The position numbers were made by a program, and so were the translations under genes. From contig DASP01000017.1 of assembly GCA_002503825.1 (NCBI GenBank), positions 1-64,000 on the forward strand: 64,000 nt of DNA, in the 5' to 3' direction. The stretch comes from Methanoregulaceae archaeon UBA467 (GTDB lineage: Archaea > Halobacteriota > Methanomicrobia > Methanomicrobiales > Methanospirillaceae). The notes under the pieces were generated by a model. The model made no database searches. It was not told the origin of the DNA and saw only the letters and a list, made by a program, of their open reading frames with translations. Below, one piece after another: positions 26,744-35,752 of this stretch (its first letter is position 1; every line of letters starts with the position of its first letter).

Positions 26744-27097
26744 ATGGCACGGGACCTCTCATCTCACGATATTGAACTGTTGAAAAAACTTGCTCCCGAG
26801 TGTGAGGGTATCATCTGTTCGGGCTCCGGAAGCCATTACCGGTCTGTCCTGCCCCCGTTGGCGAATCACTTTGCGTCAGATGAAGATGATTTTAAAAGAA
26901 GGCTTGAACTGCTTGATGATGCAGACATTTCATACCTGCTGGACCTGATCCGGGACGGGTCTGAAAGTCTCGGGTGTATTCCACCTGCGTTTGTCAGGGC
27001 ATTTGTCCTTATGGTCGCAGAACGGGTTGATTTTGATACTGCAAACGAGCTTATCCTTATCTACTCGGAAGAGGACTCCTGCGAGGATCGAATATAA
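26744..27097 (+). CDS. Uncharacterised small acidic protein
   Basis: A 117-residue protein I do not recognise. It is acidic, without membrane segments, and predicted mostly helical (for example LDDADISYLLDLIRDGSESL). Two cysteines (Cys16 and Cys22) flank an IICSGSG stretch. The ATG at 26744 is preferred over a GTG two codons upstream. It lies 266 nt before a DUF350 gene. Codon use looks like that of its neighbours. Confidence 0.55.
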   Translation: MARDLSSHDIELLKKLAPECEGIICSGSGSHYRSVLPPLANHFASDEDDFKRRLELLDDADISYLLDLIRDGSESLGCIPPAFVRAFVLMVAERVDFDTANELILIYSEEDSCEDRI

Positions 27098-27363
27098 ATG
27101 ATGTCGGCACGGTACTGAAATCTCAATATATAAAATAAATCTCCTGTTTTAAATTTTGTATGTGTTACGGCTCCGGCACTGCCATCAGATAGTATGTATG
27201 TCCCGCCCTTATTATCCCACGGATTTTTATTGCCAGATGCGCACCGCTCTATTGCTAAATGTAAAAAAAACAACCATTTTACGCAGGATTTCGGCTCCCG
27301 GCCCCGATATGTTTATCTTGAATTTGTGTAATATGTACGTGAACACATCACAGGTGAATAAAA

Positions 27364-27864
27364 ATGTTATGGGCAAATGCTATTGTCGGAATTATACAGC
27401 TACTCATTGCCATTATACTGGCAGTTGTCGCTCTGTACATCGGGTTTTCGGTCCTTTCAAAAATTAACAAGGGACTTGATGAGGAAAAAGAACTGGCAAA
27501 GGGAAATGTCGCGGTAGGTATCATCGTTGCAGCAGTTTTCTTTGCGATTGCAATCGTCGTCCAGTCCGGTGTTTCAGGAGTGTCCCTTGGCATTGCGAAG
27601 GCGATGTCGGTCGGCCTCTTCTCGGTTGACGGCTTCGTGGCCATTGGAGTTGCTATCCTGCAGCTCGTTCTCGGCATTGTCCTTGCAGTTGCTGCAATCT
27701 ACCTTGCACTCAACATCCTCGACCGGTTAACAAAGGGTGTAAACGAGTTTGAGGAGATAAAGAAGGGCAATGTTGCAGTCGCACTTGAGATGGCCGGTGT
27801 AATCGTCGCAGTCGCGGTTATTATACAGTCAGGTGTTATTGGCATCACCACTGCATTAATTTAA
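27364..27864 (+). CDS. DUF350 family membrane protein (tandem)
   Basis: A 166-residue very hydrophobic protein with four membrane segments in two similar halves (about 1-75 and 90-166). Each half ends in a turn such as EEKELAKGNVAVGI or FEEIKKGNVAVAL, a pattern typical of DUF350. The family has no settled function; bacterial members sit near stress or membrane-repair genes. The gene is preceded by an A/T-rich promoter region. Confidence 0.75.
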   Translation: MLWANAIVGIIQLLIAIILAVVALYIGFSVLSKINKGLDEEKELAKGNVAVGIIVAAVFFAIAIVVQSGVSGVSLGIAKAMSVGLFSVDGFVAIGVAILQLVLGIVLAVAAIYLALNILDRLTKGVNEFEEIKKGNVAVALEMAGVIVAVAVIIQSGVIGITTALI

Positions 27865-28075
27865 ACCCCTAACCTTTTATTCCTGATAACCCCGGGATTA
27901 CAGCGCGACATGTATCCCCCTCGTGCTCCTGGTTTTTGTAGTAAATGTATATATCGCAGTTTTACCTGATTTGAGTTATCGCCTGCAGGGCTGACCGGAG
28001 GGGTCCGAATACGGGTTTATAGTCCCTGCAAACTATTATTGCCCCTTCATTGTCACTATTTATGAAGATATCCTC

Positions 28076-29533
28076 ATGCAGCCGAATGATACGACCCTGG
28101 TAATGGCCAGGGGAACTGCTCTCCTCGGGCTCCATCCATCAATGATAACCCGGCACGGCCTGATCACCGGGGCAACAGGTACCGGAAAAACCGTAAGCCT
28201 TCGTGTGCTCGCCGAACATTTCTCGCAGATCGGGGTGCCGGTATTTATGGCAGATGTGAAAGGTGATCTCTCCGGGATGGCAGTTCCGGGAGGAGCGAAC
28301 GAAAAAGTGTCAGGCAGGGTCATGGAACTCGGACTTTCCGGTTTTAACTATCTTGGTTTTCCCGTGGTCTTCTGGGATCTCTTTGCCGCACAGGGACACC
28401 CGGTGAGGACGACGGTCTCTGATATGGGACCTCTCATGCTCTCACGGATCCTTGATCTTAACGCCACGCAGTCAGATGTGCTTTCCATGATCTTCAGGAT
28501 TGCTGACGAGCAGGGGTTGCTCCTCCTTGACCTTAAAGACCTGAAGGCCATGATCCGGTATGCAGGTGAAAACGCAAAAGACCTCAGGACAACCTACGGC
28601 ACCATCTCACCGGCAACGGTCGGAGCGATCCAGCGGAGCCTGATCGCCCTTGAGGAACAGGGCGGGGCACTCTTCTTTGGCGAACCATCCCTGGACGTGC
28701 ATGAGTTTATACGGACAATAGAGGGTAAAGGCGCCATCAGTATCCTTGCTGCAGACCGGCTGCTACAGTCACCCAGACTCTATTCCACCTTCCTGCTCTG
28801 GCTCCTCTCCGAGCTTTACGAACAGGTGCCCGAGGAAGGAGACCCGGAAAAACCGAAACTCGTTTTTTTCTTTGACGAGGCACACCTCCTTTTTTCTGAT
28901 GCCCCAAAAGCGCTCCTCGAAAAGGTGATACTTGTCGTCCGCCTTATCAGGTCAAAGGGAGTCGGAGTATATTTTGTGACCCAGAACCCGGATGACCTTC
29001 CTGACGAAGTGCTCGGGCAGCTTGGCAACAGGGTGCAGCACGCACTGCGGGCATTCACTCCACGGGACCAGAAGGCAGTGAAAGCAGCGGCTGAAACGAT
29101 GCGACAGAACCCGGCGTTCGACATGAAAACCGTCATTACCGAACTCCGTACAGGGGAAGCGCTGGTCTCCTTCCTTGATCGAAAAGGCACCCCGGGTATG
29201 ACCGAACGTGCACTCATTTATCCCCCGGCAAGCCGTCTGACCCCGCTCACCACTGCTGAACGGGAACCTTTTATCAGGTCGTCTCCGATCTATGGGAGAT
29301 ATGAGCATGTACTGGACCGTACATCCGCCTATGAGTTGCTCGCTGAAAAGGCAAAGGCTGCAGTGCGGATTGAGGCCAAAACACAACCCCGCTCACGAAC
29401 CGCTTCCGCCAGATCAAAAAAGAACACCGGGGATGTCATCGTTGATCTGGCCGGATCAGCCATGCGTTCGGCTGGAACACAGGCAGGAAGAGAGATCATC
29501 AGGGGCATCCTCGGGTCACTGTCAAGGAAATAG
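28076..29533 (+). CDS. HerA-like ATPase (DUF853 family)
   Basis: A 485-residue ATPase of the FtsK-HerA superfamily. Walker A GATGTGKT lies at residues 32-39 and Walker B VFFFDEAHLLF near 261-271. A later segment VGVYFVTQNPDDLPDEVLGQ holds the sensor-type polar residue. Members of this DUF853 group are hexameric DNA translocases by analogy; the role is not established. It is not next to nurA or mre11. The C-terminal 60 residues are basic and low in structure. It ends just before the phased T-tract array. Confidence 0.82.
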   Translation: MQPNDTTLVMARGTALLGLHPSMITRHGLITGATGTGKTVSLRVLAEHFSQIGVPVFMADVKGDLSGMAVPGGANEKVSGRVMELGLSGFNYLGFPVVFWDLFAAQGHPVRTTVSDMGPLMLSRILDLNATQSDVLSMIFRIADEQGLLLLDLKDLKAMIRYAGENAKDLRTTYGTISPATVGAIQRSLIALEEQGGALFFGEPSLDVHEFIRTIEGKGAISILAADRLLQSPRLYSTFLLWLLSELYEQVPEEGDPEKPKLVFFFDEAHLLFSDAPKALLEKVILVVRLIRSKGVGVYFVTQNPDDLPDEVLGQLGNRVQHALRAFTPRDQKAVKAAAETMRQNPAFDMKTVITELRTGEALVSFLDRKGTPGMTERALIYPPASRLTPLTTAEREPFIRSSPIYGRYEHVLDRTSAYELLAEKAKAAVRIEAKTQPRSRTASARSKKNTGDVIVDLAGSAMRSAGTQAGREIIRGILGSLSRK

Positions 29534-29602
29534 TGAGGCCAAAAAACATTATCAGTAAAAAAACAGGGAATTGTGTACAATTTTTCAGCCAGCATACAGG
29601 AC

Positions 29603-29690
29603 ACTGACTTTTTACTGACTTTTTACTGATTTTTTACTGATTTTTTACTGATTTTTTGCGGATTTTTTGCGGATTTTTTGCGGATTTCCC
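29603..29690. repeat. 11-bp tandem T-tract array between convergent genes
   Basis: Eight head-to-tail 11-bp units: two of ACTGACTTTTT, three of ACTGATTTTTT, two of GCGGATTTTTT and a last GCGGATTTCCC. The period is near one DNA helical turn, so the T-tracts lie in phase and should bend the DNA. On the plus strand they also give seven U5-U6 runs after the HerA-like gene, which could act as a strong archaeal terminator. The lysS gene ends 31 nt beyond on the opposite strand. Confidence 0.85.
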
Positions 29691-29720
29691 GCGAAGAAGG
29701 GTATTGCTGAAAAAAATTAT

Positions 29721-31232
29721 TTATTCCTCATCTTCAGGGGACGGTCCGTCAGGCATCTGCTTCATTGAAGGGAAAAGTATCACTTCCTTGATTGAATTTT
29801 TATTGGTTAGCAGCATGACCAGCCGATCAATCCCGAGTCCTACACCGCCGGTGGGAGGCATCCCGTACCCGAGTGCGTTGATAAAGTCGAAATCAATCAT
29901 CTGTGCTTCAGCATCACCACCTTTCCTCTTCTCGTCCTGCCGGAGCAGCCGGTTGAGCTGGTCAAGCGGGTCGTTTAACTCGGAAAATCCGTTTGCCACT
30001 TCCATTCCATAGATGAAGAGTTCAAACCGTTCGGTGAAACCTTCCTTTGTACGGTGCTTCTTTGCAAGCGGCGAGTTTTCGACAGGGAAATCGTAGACAA
30101 AAGTGGGCTGCACCAGTTGATCTTCCACCAGCGCCTCGAAGAAAAGCACCAGGAATTCGCGGGGGTTTTCAGGTTTTTCCCACCCGTCAATCCGCTTGGT
30201 ACGGGCGATCTCACGCAGTTCATCAACCGAATACTGCCATATATCGATATTTCCTATCGTTTTTACCGCATCTTCCATGGAGAGGCTCTTCCACGGCGGT
30301 TTGAAATCAAGCATGGAATCTTCAAACGGGATCTGGTAGGTGTCGTGGATTTCAAAGACGAGGTGGCTGATGATACCCTCGGTGAGGGCCATCATGTCCC
30401 GGAAGTCCCTGTATGCCTCGTAAATCTCAACCATTGAAAATTCAGGGTTGTGGTGGGTATCGATATCCTCGTTCCTGAAATTCCTTGCGAGTTCAAAGAC
30501 CTTTTCAAATCCGCCGACGACAAGCCGCTTTAAGTAAAGCTCGGGGGCTATACGCATGAAGAGGTTCTGCTCGAGATAATTGTGGTAGGTGGTAAAAGGC
30601 CGTGCATTGGCCCCGCCGTAGATCGGCTGGAGAATGGGGGTTTCGAACTCGAGAAAGCCCCTGGAGCTGAGATACTGCCTGATGAGAGAGATGATCCTGC
30701 TCCGGGTACGAAATGTCTGCCGGCTCTCCTCGTTGACGATCAGGTCGATGTAACGCTGGCGATATCGTTTTTCAACGTCACGGAGACCGTGAAACTTTTC
30801 AGGAAGCGAACATACCGACTTTGTAAGGAGTGTGAAGTCATCCACCCAGATGGTGATCTCCCCCACCTTGGTCCGGAAAACATGCCCGGATATCCCGATG
30901 ATATCCCCCCGGTCAATAAACCGGTTGAAAAAATCAAACTTTTCATCTCCAAGGTCGTTTTTCCTGATATAGAGCTGTATCCTTCCGTCCTCATCCCCGA
31001 GGTCTGCAAATACCGTTTTTCCGTGATTCCGGACCGTAAAGATCCTTCCTGCGGTGAAGACCATCCCTTCGCTCTTTTCGTGACCAATCGACTCAAAACG
31101 GGCCTTAATATCCTGTATGGTATCTTTTCGTTCAAACTCCGGAGGATATAATATAACTCCTGCTTCCTCCAGCTGTTGTAATTTATCAAGCCTCAGCTGG
31201 TCAAAATTCAGATTGGCATTCTCGTTGTCCAT
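29721..31232 (-). CDS. lysS: Lysyl-tRNA synthetase, class II
   Basis: A 503-residue class II enzyme. An OB-fold anticodon-binding domain (about 55-160; KTVFADLGDEDGRIQLYI) precedes the catalytic core. The core has motif 1 (FLEFETPIL), motif 2 (FELARNFRNEDIDTHHNPEF) and a late motif 3 (GGVGLGIDRLVML). Many euryarchaea use the unrelated class I LysRS, so the bacterial-like class II form is a notable trait of this lineage. ATG at 31232 fits the family length. Confidence 0.95.
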   Translation of the reverse strand: MDNENANLNFDQLRLDKLQQLEEAGVILYPPEFERKDTIQDIKARFESIGHEKSEGMVFTAGRIFTVRNHGKTVFADLGDEDGRIQLYIRKNDLGDEKFDFFNRFIDRGDIIGISGHVFRTKVGEITIWVDDFTLLTKSVCSLPEKFHGLRDVEKRYRQRYIDLIVNEESRQTFRTRSRIISLIRQYLSSRGFLEFETPILQPIYGGANARPFTTYHNYLEQNLFMRIAPELYLKRLVVGGFEKVFELARNFRNEDIDTHHNPEFSMVEIYEAYRDFRDMMALTEGIISHLVFEIHDTYQIPFEDSMLDFKPPWKSLSMEDAVKTIGNIDIWQYSVDELREIARTKRIDGWEKPENPREFLVLFFEALVEDQLVQPTFVYDFPVENSPLAKKHRTKEGFTERFELFIYGMEVANGFSELNDPLDQLNRLLRQDEKRKGGDAEAQMIDFDFINALGYGMPPTGGVGLGIDRLVMLLTNKNSIKEVILFPSMKQMPDGPSPEDEE

Positions 31233-31426
31233 AATTTATTCCTCGTTATCCTGTCGTTTCCACCCTTTGGTCAACGATTTGGCCCGGGCATGGTTCCGTT
31301 TTTGAATAAGTCCGCTGCCGGGCATGGAAGGAAGGGAGAACCTGCCCGGACATCCCATAATTATTCCCTTTCAGGGGTAATAATAATTTATAAAAGAGGG
31401 AAAACGGAGTGTCCGGTGACGTCGCA

Positions 31427-32149
31427 TTACTCGCCTGCCTGTCCACCGGTTTTGAGGTTAAATGCAAGTCTCAATGAGCTATGGATAAGATTCTGCAGGT
31501 CTTCCTGCGTGTACCTGTTCTCCCGGATGAGCTCCCAGTCGCGGGTGGTGTCCTCGTCATTTTCCCCCACCCATGATGCGATTACCACTTCGGGGGTGTG
31601 GAAGCCGAGCCATGCAAGGAAATTGAGAAGGTTTCCTGCAACGTGCTGGATGCCGTCCACGTGCCCGATGATGATCAGGCCCGCCACCTTGTTTTTGATC
31701 ATCCTGTTTCCGAACCAGGAATACTGGTTCTCGATACAGTTCATCCGCTCCACAAATTTCTGGACAAGGGCCGAGTGGTTATTCCACCGGATCGGTGTGG
31801 CAAGGATCATAATGTCACAGTCGAGCACGGCATCGTAGACGGCCTGCATCTCATCATCGTCATATTTCAGGGAACTCTGGCACGGATATGTGCAATACGA
31901 TGGATCTTCTGAATAATTGCCCTCACAGTTATAGATTTTTAAGTCTTTGAGCCTGATAAACCGGGTCGTGCAGCCATACCCAGTGTACTGCTCCAGTGCC
32001 TGGAGCAGGAGGCGTTCGGACTTGCTCATCCCTGCCTCCTGCCTGCTCGAACCTGATATCCCGAGCACTTTGATATTCCTGGCTTTCTCTTTTTCGATGG
32101 GGGGGATAATATTGACCCCGAATTTTCTTCCGACAAGCGGTGCGGGCAT
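31427..32149 (-). CDS. Flavodoxin-like NAD(P)H-dependent FMN oxidoreductase
   Basis: A 240-residue flavoprotein. The flavin phosphate loop GISGSSRQEAGMSKSER lies near residues 30-46, and TPIRWNNHSALVQKF near 115 contacts the isoalloxazine ring in the family. A cysteine group near residues 74-92 (NCEGNY, then SYCTYPC) recalls iron-sulfur flavoproteins but has different spacing, so a cluster is doubtful. The first 25 residues are an extension. The gene is alone, 85 nt after the HEAT-repeat gene on the same strand. Confidence 0.75.
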   Translation of the reverse strand: MPAPLVGRKFGVNIIPPIEKEKARNIKVLGISGSSRQEAGMSKSERLLLQALEQYTGYGCTTRFIRLKDLKIYNCEGNYSEDPSYCTYPCQSSLKYDDDEMQAVYDAVLDCDIMILATPIRWNNHSALVQKFVERMNCIENQYSWFGNRMIKNKVAGLIIIGHVDGIQHVAGNLLNFLAWLGFHTPEVVIASWVGENDEDTTRDWELIRENRYTQEDLQNLIHSSLRLAFNLKTGGQAGE

Positions 32150-32234
32150 AGCAGAATGTTACCCGACAATATTATGTATCTTATGGCAGGGTCCCGGCGG
32201 CCGGAAGGAGCAGACGATACAGGACACAATCTCC

Positions 32235-32564
32235 TTATGATTCTTCTGCCATCTTTTTTTGAATCATTTCGATTGCTTCGCGGATCATCTCCTGCACCCC
32301 TTCCAGATCGTCCCTGAGGACATGACGAAGCGGTACGAGAGCCCGGGGATCTCCAAGGTATCCAAGCGCCCATGCACTTTTCTGGCGAACCCTCCAGTCG
32401 TCATCCTTGAGAGCACTGATCAGTGGTTCCACTGCTCTTTCATCCCCGGAGCGGGCAAGCGACTCTATAGCCTTCCACCGTTTTCCGGGATTTTCGTCGT
32501 TCAGCATCCTGAGAAAGTATGCCAGGCGTTCTTCTGCTTTACTGCATTCCATATCATCATTCAT
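32235..32564 (-). CDS. Small HEAT-repeat protein
   Basis: A 109-residue helical protein with about two and a half PBS-lyase-like HEAT repeats: NPGKRWKAIESLARSGDERA, then DWRVRQKSAWALGYLGDPRA and a partial third. Such repeats act in protein-protein contacts or phycocyanobilin-lyase-like chaperone work. The partner is unknown. It precedes the flavoprotein gene on the minus strand by 85 nt, so the two may be co-transcribed. Confidence 0.75.
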   Translation of the reverse strand: MNDDMECSKAEERLAYFLRMLNDENPGKRWKAIESLARSGDERAVEPLISALKDDDWRVRQKSAWALGYLGDPRALVPLRHVLRDDLEGVQEMIREAIEMIQKKMAEES

Positions 32565-32835
32565 TCTGTGAATCGCACCCCCACATCAGGTATGAACTAC
32601 TATGACGTTGTTACACCAAGGAAACGTTATTCATGGGAACCGCCGGGTTGAAGGCCCTTCACTCCCGTGTACATACGCCCCCGTATTACCTGACGGGTTG
32701 TCCCTTTTTTTTCGGCTGCCCTGATAATTACGCTGGCTGATACCTGCGTTCCATCCTCTTTTTAATCGTAACCAGGCTCTCCCGCCCGATCACATCCTAT
32801 CATATACCTGATTTAATTATTATTCATATGGTGAG

Positions 32836-33189
32836 ATGAAAATGAAAACCGGTTTTGGCTGGATCGAGATCGGAGACCACCGGTATGATCATGATATCAT
32901 TATTCACACCGACGGAACCGTGACAAAGAGGAAGAAGAAATTATCAAAACCCATGAAGGAGGAATTCGGCCATACACCCCTCTCTCATGAAGAACTGGCC
33001 GTTCTAAAGGATGAAGGGCCGGAGATCATCTATATCGGCACCGGCCAGTATGGCGATCTCCCGCTTACTCCTGAAGCGGAAGAACTTCTGGAGTCGTTTC
33101 ATTCCGTCCTGCGGCCCACTCCGGATATCCTGCCAGAAATCGAGGGAGAGCGAAAAAAGTTCCTTGCCATCATCCACGTCACCTGCTAG
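32836..33189 (+). CDS. Mth938-domain protein (DUF498 family)
   Basis: A 117-residue soluble protein starting FGWIEIGDHRYDHDIIIHTD, which resembles the Mth938/DUF498 fold named after a Methanothermobacter structure. The middle part IIYIGTGQYGDLPLTPEAEE is typical. A human relative (AAMDC) has been linked to adipogenesis, but the molecular function is unknown. The gene is isolated, with a 270-nt upstream gap carrying a TATA-like element near 32805-32820. Confidence 0.72.
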   Translation: MKMKTGFGWIEIGDHRYDHDIIIHTDGTVTKRKKKLSKPMKEEFGHTPLSHEELAVLKDEGPEIIYIGTGQYGDLPLTPEAEELLESFHSVLRPTPDILPEIEGERKKFLAIIHVTC

Positions 33190-33466
33190 CCGGAGGCCGT
33201 CTTCATACCGTGTACCGGACCTCCCTCTGCACGGTCTGCAGAACAAACATGGTACTTCTCCTTCCGCGATACCGGTATTGTCGGACGGGGACCCGTATAT
33301 GCAATTATACCCGGAACGAATAATACCCGCACCCGTTCCGCAAAAAGATTCATCACTCCCTTTGTTCTATCATTTCACAACACAGACAGGAGATTTTTAC
33401 GTATTTTATCCCCCTATTCACGGATGAGGTTTCACTTCCCGAAAACGAGGTAAAAAAAGGTGGGCA

Positions 33467-34054
33467 ATGACCGGCGAGATAGAATCACTCTACAGGCAGC
33501 ACGGCGACACACTGGTTATCGAGATTGTCTTAAACTCGGTAATGCAACTTTACCATTCACTTGACCCCTCCCCGTTCAAGGAGCGGGAACTGAACGGAAA
33601 CGCAGAGGAATATATCTTCAACGCGGTCGACGAGATTCCCAGGAAAAAATCCATCGAGATGGTGGTATATCTCCCTGAACAGGAGATCACCCTCGATACC
33701 ACGACCACCCTCCCGACCTCAATACGGAACCATTTCGAGTATAAATCCGCCCTTTCAGCACGGGAATTCACCCGCCTTATGCGGCGGGGCAGGATGGTGC
33801 TCGCCATCGCAGCGATCACCCTCTTTCTCTGCCTTTCCGCACGGCAGGTGATCCCCACCTACGTCGGGAGCGGTCCCGGCGTCATCATGCTCGAGGAGGC
33901 ACTACTGATCGTCGGCTGGGCGGCGATGTGGGAGCCGGTTACCATTTTTTTTTATGACTGGTGGCCCATCAGGCAGAAACAACAGGTCTATGACAGGGTG
34001 AGCAGGATGGATATCAGCGTGAAGCCATGGAAATCATTGCTTGACCCGCGATAA
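33467..34054 (+). CDS. Uncharacterised membrane protein
   Basis: A 195-residue protein I do not recognise. A soluble N-terminal part of about 100 residues (acidic, with EEYIFNAVDEIP) is followed by two membrane segments (about 108-127 and 138-162). A cytoplasmic basic tail follows (RQKQQVYDRVSRMD). The topology suggests a large N-terminal domain on one side of the membrane. No operon partner is evident; the iron-sulfur flavoprotein gene follows by 38 nt. Confidence 0.6.
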   Translation: MTGEIESLYRQHGDTLVIEIVLNSVMQLYHSLDPSPFKERELNGNAEEYIFNAVDEIPRKKSIEMVVYLPEQEITLDTTTTLPTSIRNHFEYKSALSAREFTRLMRRGRMVLAIAAITLFLCLSARQVIPTYVGSGPGVIMLEEALLIVGWAAMWEPVTIFFYDWWPIRQKQQVYDRVSRMDISVKPWKSLLDPR

Positions 34055-34092
34055 TCACTTAAATACAGCTCCCACAATTTTTTTGTGGTCAT

Positions 34093-34680
34093 ATGTTCAA
34101 GAACAGTTGCATGAGCAAGAAGGTTCTTTTACTGTGCGGGAGCCCGCGCCCGAACGGCAATACCGCACAGGTCACGGAAGAATGTGCAAAGGTGATCCGC
34201 GGACGGGGGCTTGAGGCAGAGGTCTATTCTCTAGCAGGAAAATCGGTCGGATCCTGTACTGCCTGCTACAGGTGTAAGGACGAGGGCGTATGTGTCCTCG
34301 ACGACTGTCTCAATGAGATCATCGACCGCTTGCACGAATCTGACGGTTTCATCGTCGCCTCTCCTGTGTATTTCGGGACGGCACGCGCAGATGTCATGGC
34401 CGCACTGCAGAGGATCGGGATGGTATCGATGGCGACAGACAATTTCCTGTCATGGAAAGTCGGCGGACCGGTTGCCATTGCCCGGAGGGGAGGCCACACC
34501 GCTGCGATACAGGAGATGCTGATGTTTTTCTTTATCAACGAGATGATCGTCCCGGGATCGAATTACTGGAACATGGTATTTGGCCGTGACCCGGGACAGG
34601 TATGGAATGACGTTGAAGGCATGGCCACGGTCAGGCTCTTTGCCGAAAATGTTGCAGAACTGATCACCAGGATCGCGTAA
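34093..34680 (+). CDS. Iron-sulfur flavoprotein (Isf-like)
   Basis: A 195-residue flavodoxin-fold protein. The FMN phosphate loop GSPRPNGNTAQ lies at about 16-26. The compact CX2CX2CX5C motif (Cys55, Cys58, Cys61, Cys67) is the hallmark of archaeal Isf, which binds a 4Fe-4S cluster plus FMN and can pass electrons to reduce oxygen species. Isf studies in Methanosarcina suggest a role in electron transfer or oxidative stress. It is one of four Isf-like proteins in this window. The ATG at 34093 is used; one at 34111 is an alternative. Confidence 0.83.
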   Translation: MFKNSCMSKKVLLLCGSPRPNGNTAQVTEECAKVIRGRGLEAEVYSLAGKSVGSCTACYRCKDEGVCVLDDCLNEIIDRLHESDGFIVASPVYFGTARADVMAALQRIGMVSMATDNFLSWKVGGPVAIARRGGHTAAIQEMLMFFFINEMIVPGSNYWNMVFGRDPGQVWNDVEGMATVRLFAENVAELITRIA

Positions 34681-34759
34681 AGATATACGCCGAAGAGGAG
34701 GAAAGGCAGTATTTGCATTCTTCCCCTGTATGAACACACTGTAAGAACGGAAGGGAATT

Positions 34760-35752
34760 TTGAACGATACGATCATCGAAGTACAGGGCCTTGAGCACAG
34801 GTACGGCAATTTCACTGCCGTCGACGGGATCAGCTTCTCGGTAAAAAAAGGGGAGATTTTTTCATTTCTCGGGCCGAACGGCGCAGGAAAAAGTACAGCA
34901 ATCAATGTACTTACCACACTTTTAAGATTACAGAAAGGTTCGGCCCGTATCGCCGGGTTTGATCTCGCCACATCACCAGGAAAGATAAGGGAGTCCATCG
35001 GGATCGTCTTCCAGGAGGTCACGCTCGACCGGGACATGACCTGCTGGGAGATACTCGAATTTCACGGTCGGCTCTATGGCATGCCGAGGGACGAACGCAG
35101 GGCACGCATCGACGAGCTCCTTTCACTCGTACAGCTGGAGACAAAGAAAGATGCCCTCACAAAGCACCTGAGCGGCGGGATGAAGCGTCGCCTGGAGATA
35201 GCCCGTGGCCTGATGACGCGGCCGAAGGTGCTCTTCCTTGATGAGCCTACCATAGGACTTGACCCCCAGACACGGATGCGCATGTGGGAATATATCAAGC
35301 AGGTCAACCGGGAAGGGACAACGATCTTTCTCACGACCCATTACATGGACGAGGCCGACCTGCTGAGCGACCGGATCAGCATTATCGACCACGGGAAGAT
35401 CATCATCACCGGCAGATCATGGGAGTTGAAAAACATGCTTGGAGAAGACCTGATATACCTTGAGACAAGTGACAACGACGCAGCTAAGGATATATTAAGG
35501 GATATGGCCGGCATATCAGAAATAAGGACAAAATCCCGCGGTCTCATTCTCGTGGTAAATGAGGACGGGACCCGTCTCCTTCCTTCCATCATGGAGCACC
35601 TCAGAACGAGGGGTGTCACGGTTACTACGGTAAACCTGAAAAAACCCTCGATGGATGATGTATTCGTTCATTTCACCGGAAAAGAACTCCGTGATGAGGG
35701 GCCGGAGAAACCGTCGGTGGCCGCATCCCGGTCCAGGAGGGGGCGGAAATAA
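34760..35752 (+). CDS. ABC-2 type exporter ATP-binding subunit
   Basis: A 330-residue ATPase of the DrrA/CcmA-like class. Walker A GPNGAGKS is at 38-45, the signature LSGGMKRRLEIARG near 140, and Walker B VLFLDEPT near 160. A C-terminal extension of about 100 residues is common in this class. The start is TTG at 34760 with a GAAGGGAA stretch upstream. Its stop overlaps the start of the permease gene by one base, so the two are coupled. The substrate could be a drug, lipid or polysaccharide; unknown. Confidence 0.88.
   Translation: MNDTIIEVQGLEHRYGNFTAVDGISFSVKKGEIFSFLGPNGAGKSTAINVLTTLLRLQKGSARIAGFDLATSPGKIRESIGIVFQEVTLDRDMTCWEILEFHGRLYGMPRDERRARIDELLSLVQLETKKDALTKHLSGGMKRRLEIARGLMTRPKVLFLDEPTIGLDPQTRMRMWEYIKQVNREGTTIFLTTHYMDEADLLSDRISIIDHGKIIITGRSWELKNMLGEDLIYLETSDNDAAKDILRDMAGISEIRTKSRGLILVVNEDGTRLLPSIMEHLRTRGVTVTTVNLKKPSMDDVFVHFTGKELRDEGPEKPSVAASRSRRGRK

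Noticed and set aside
29603..29690. The 11-bp units as a CRISPR array
   Set aside because: Units are contiguous without spacers and far too short.
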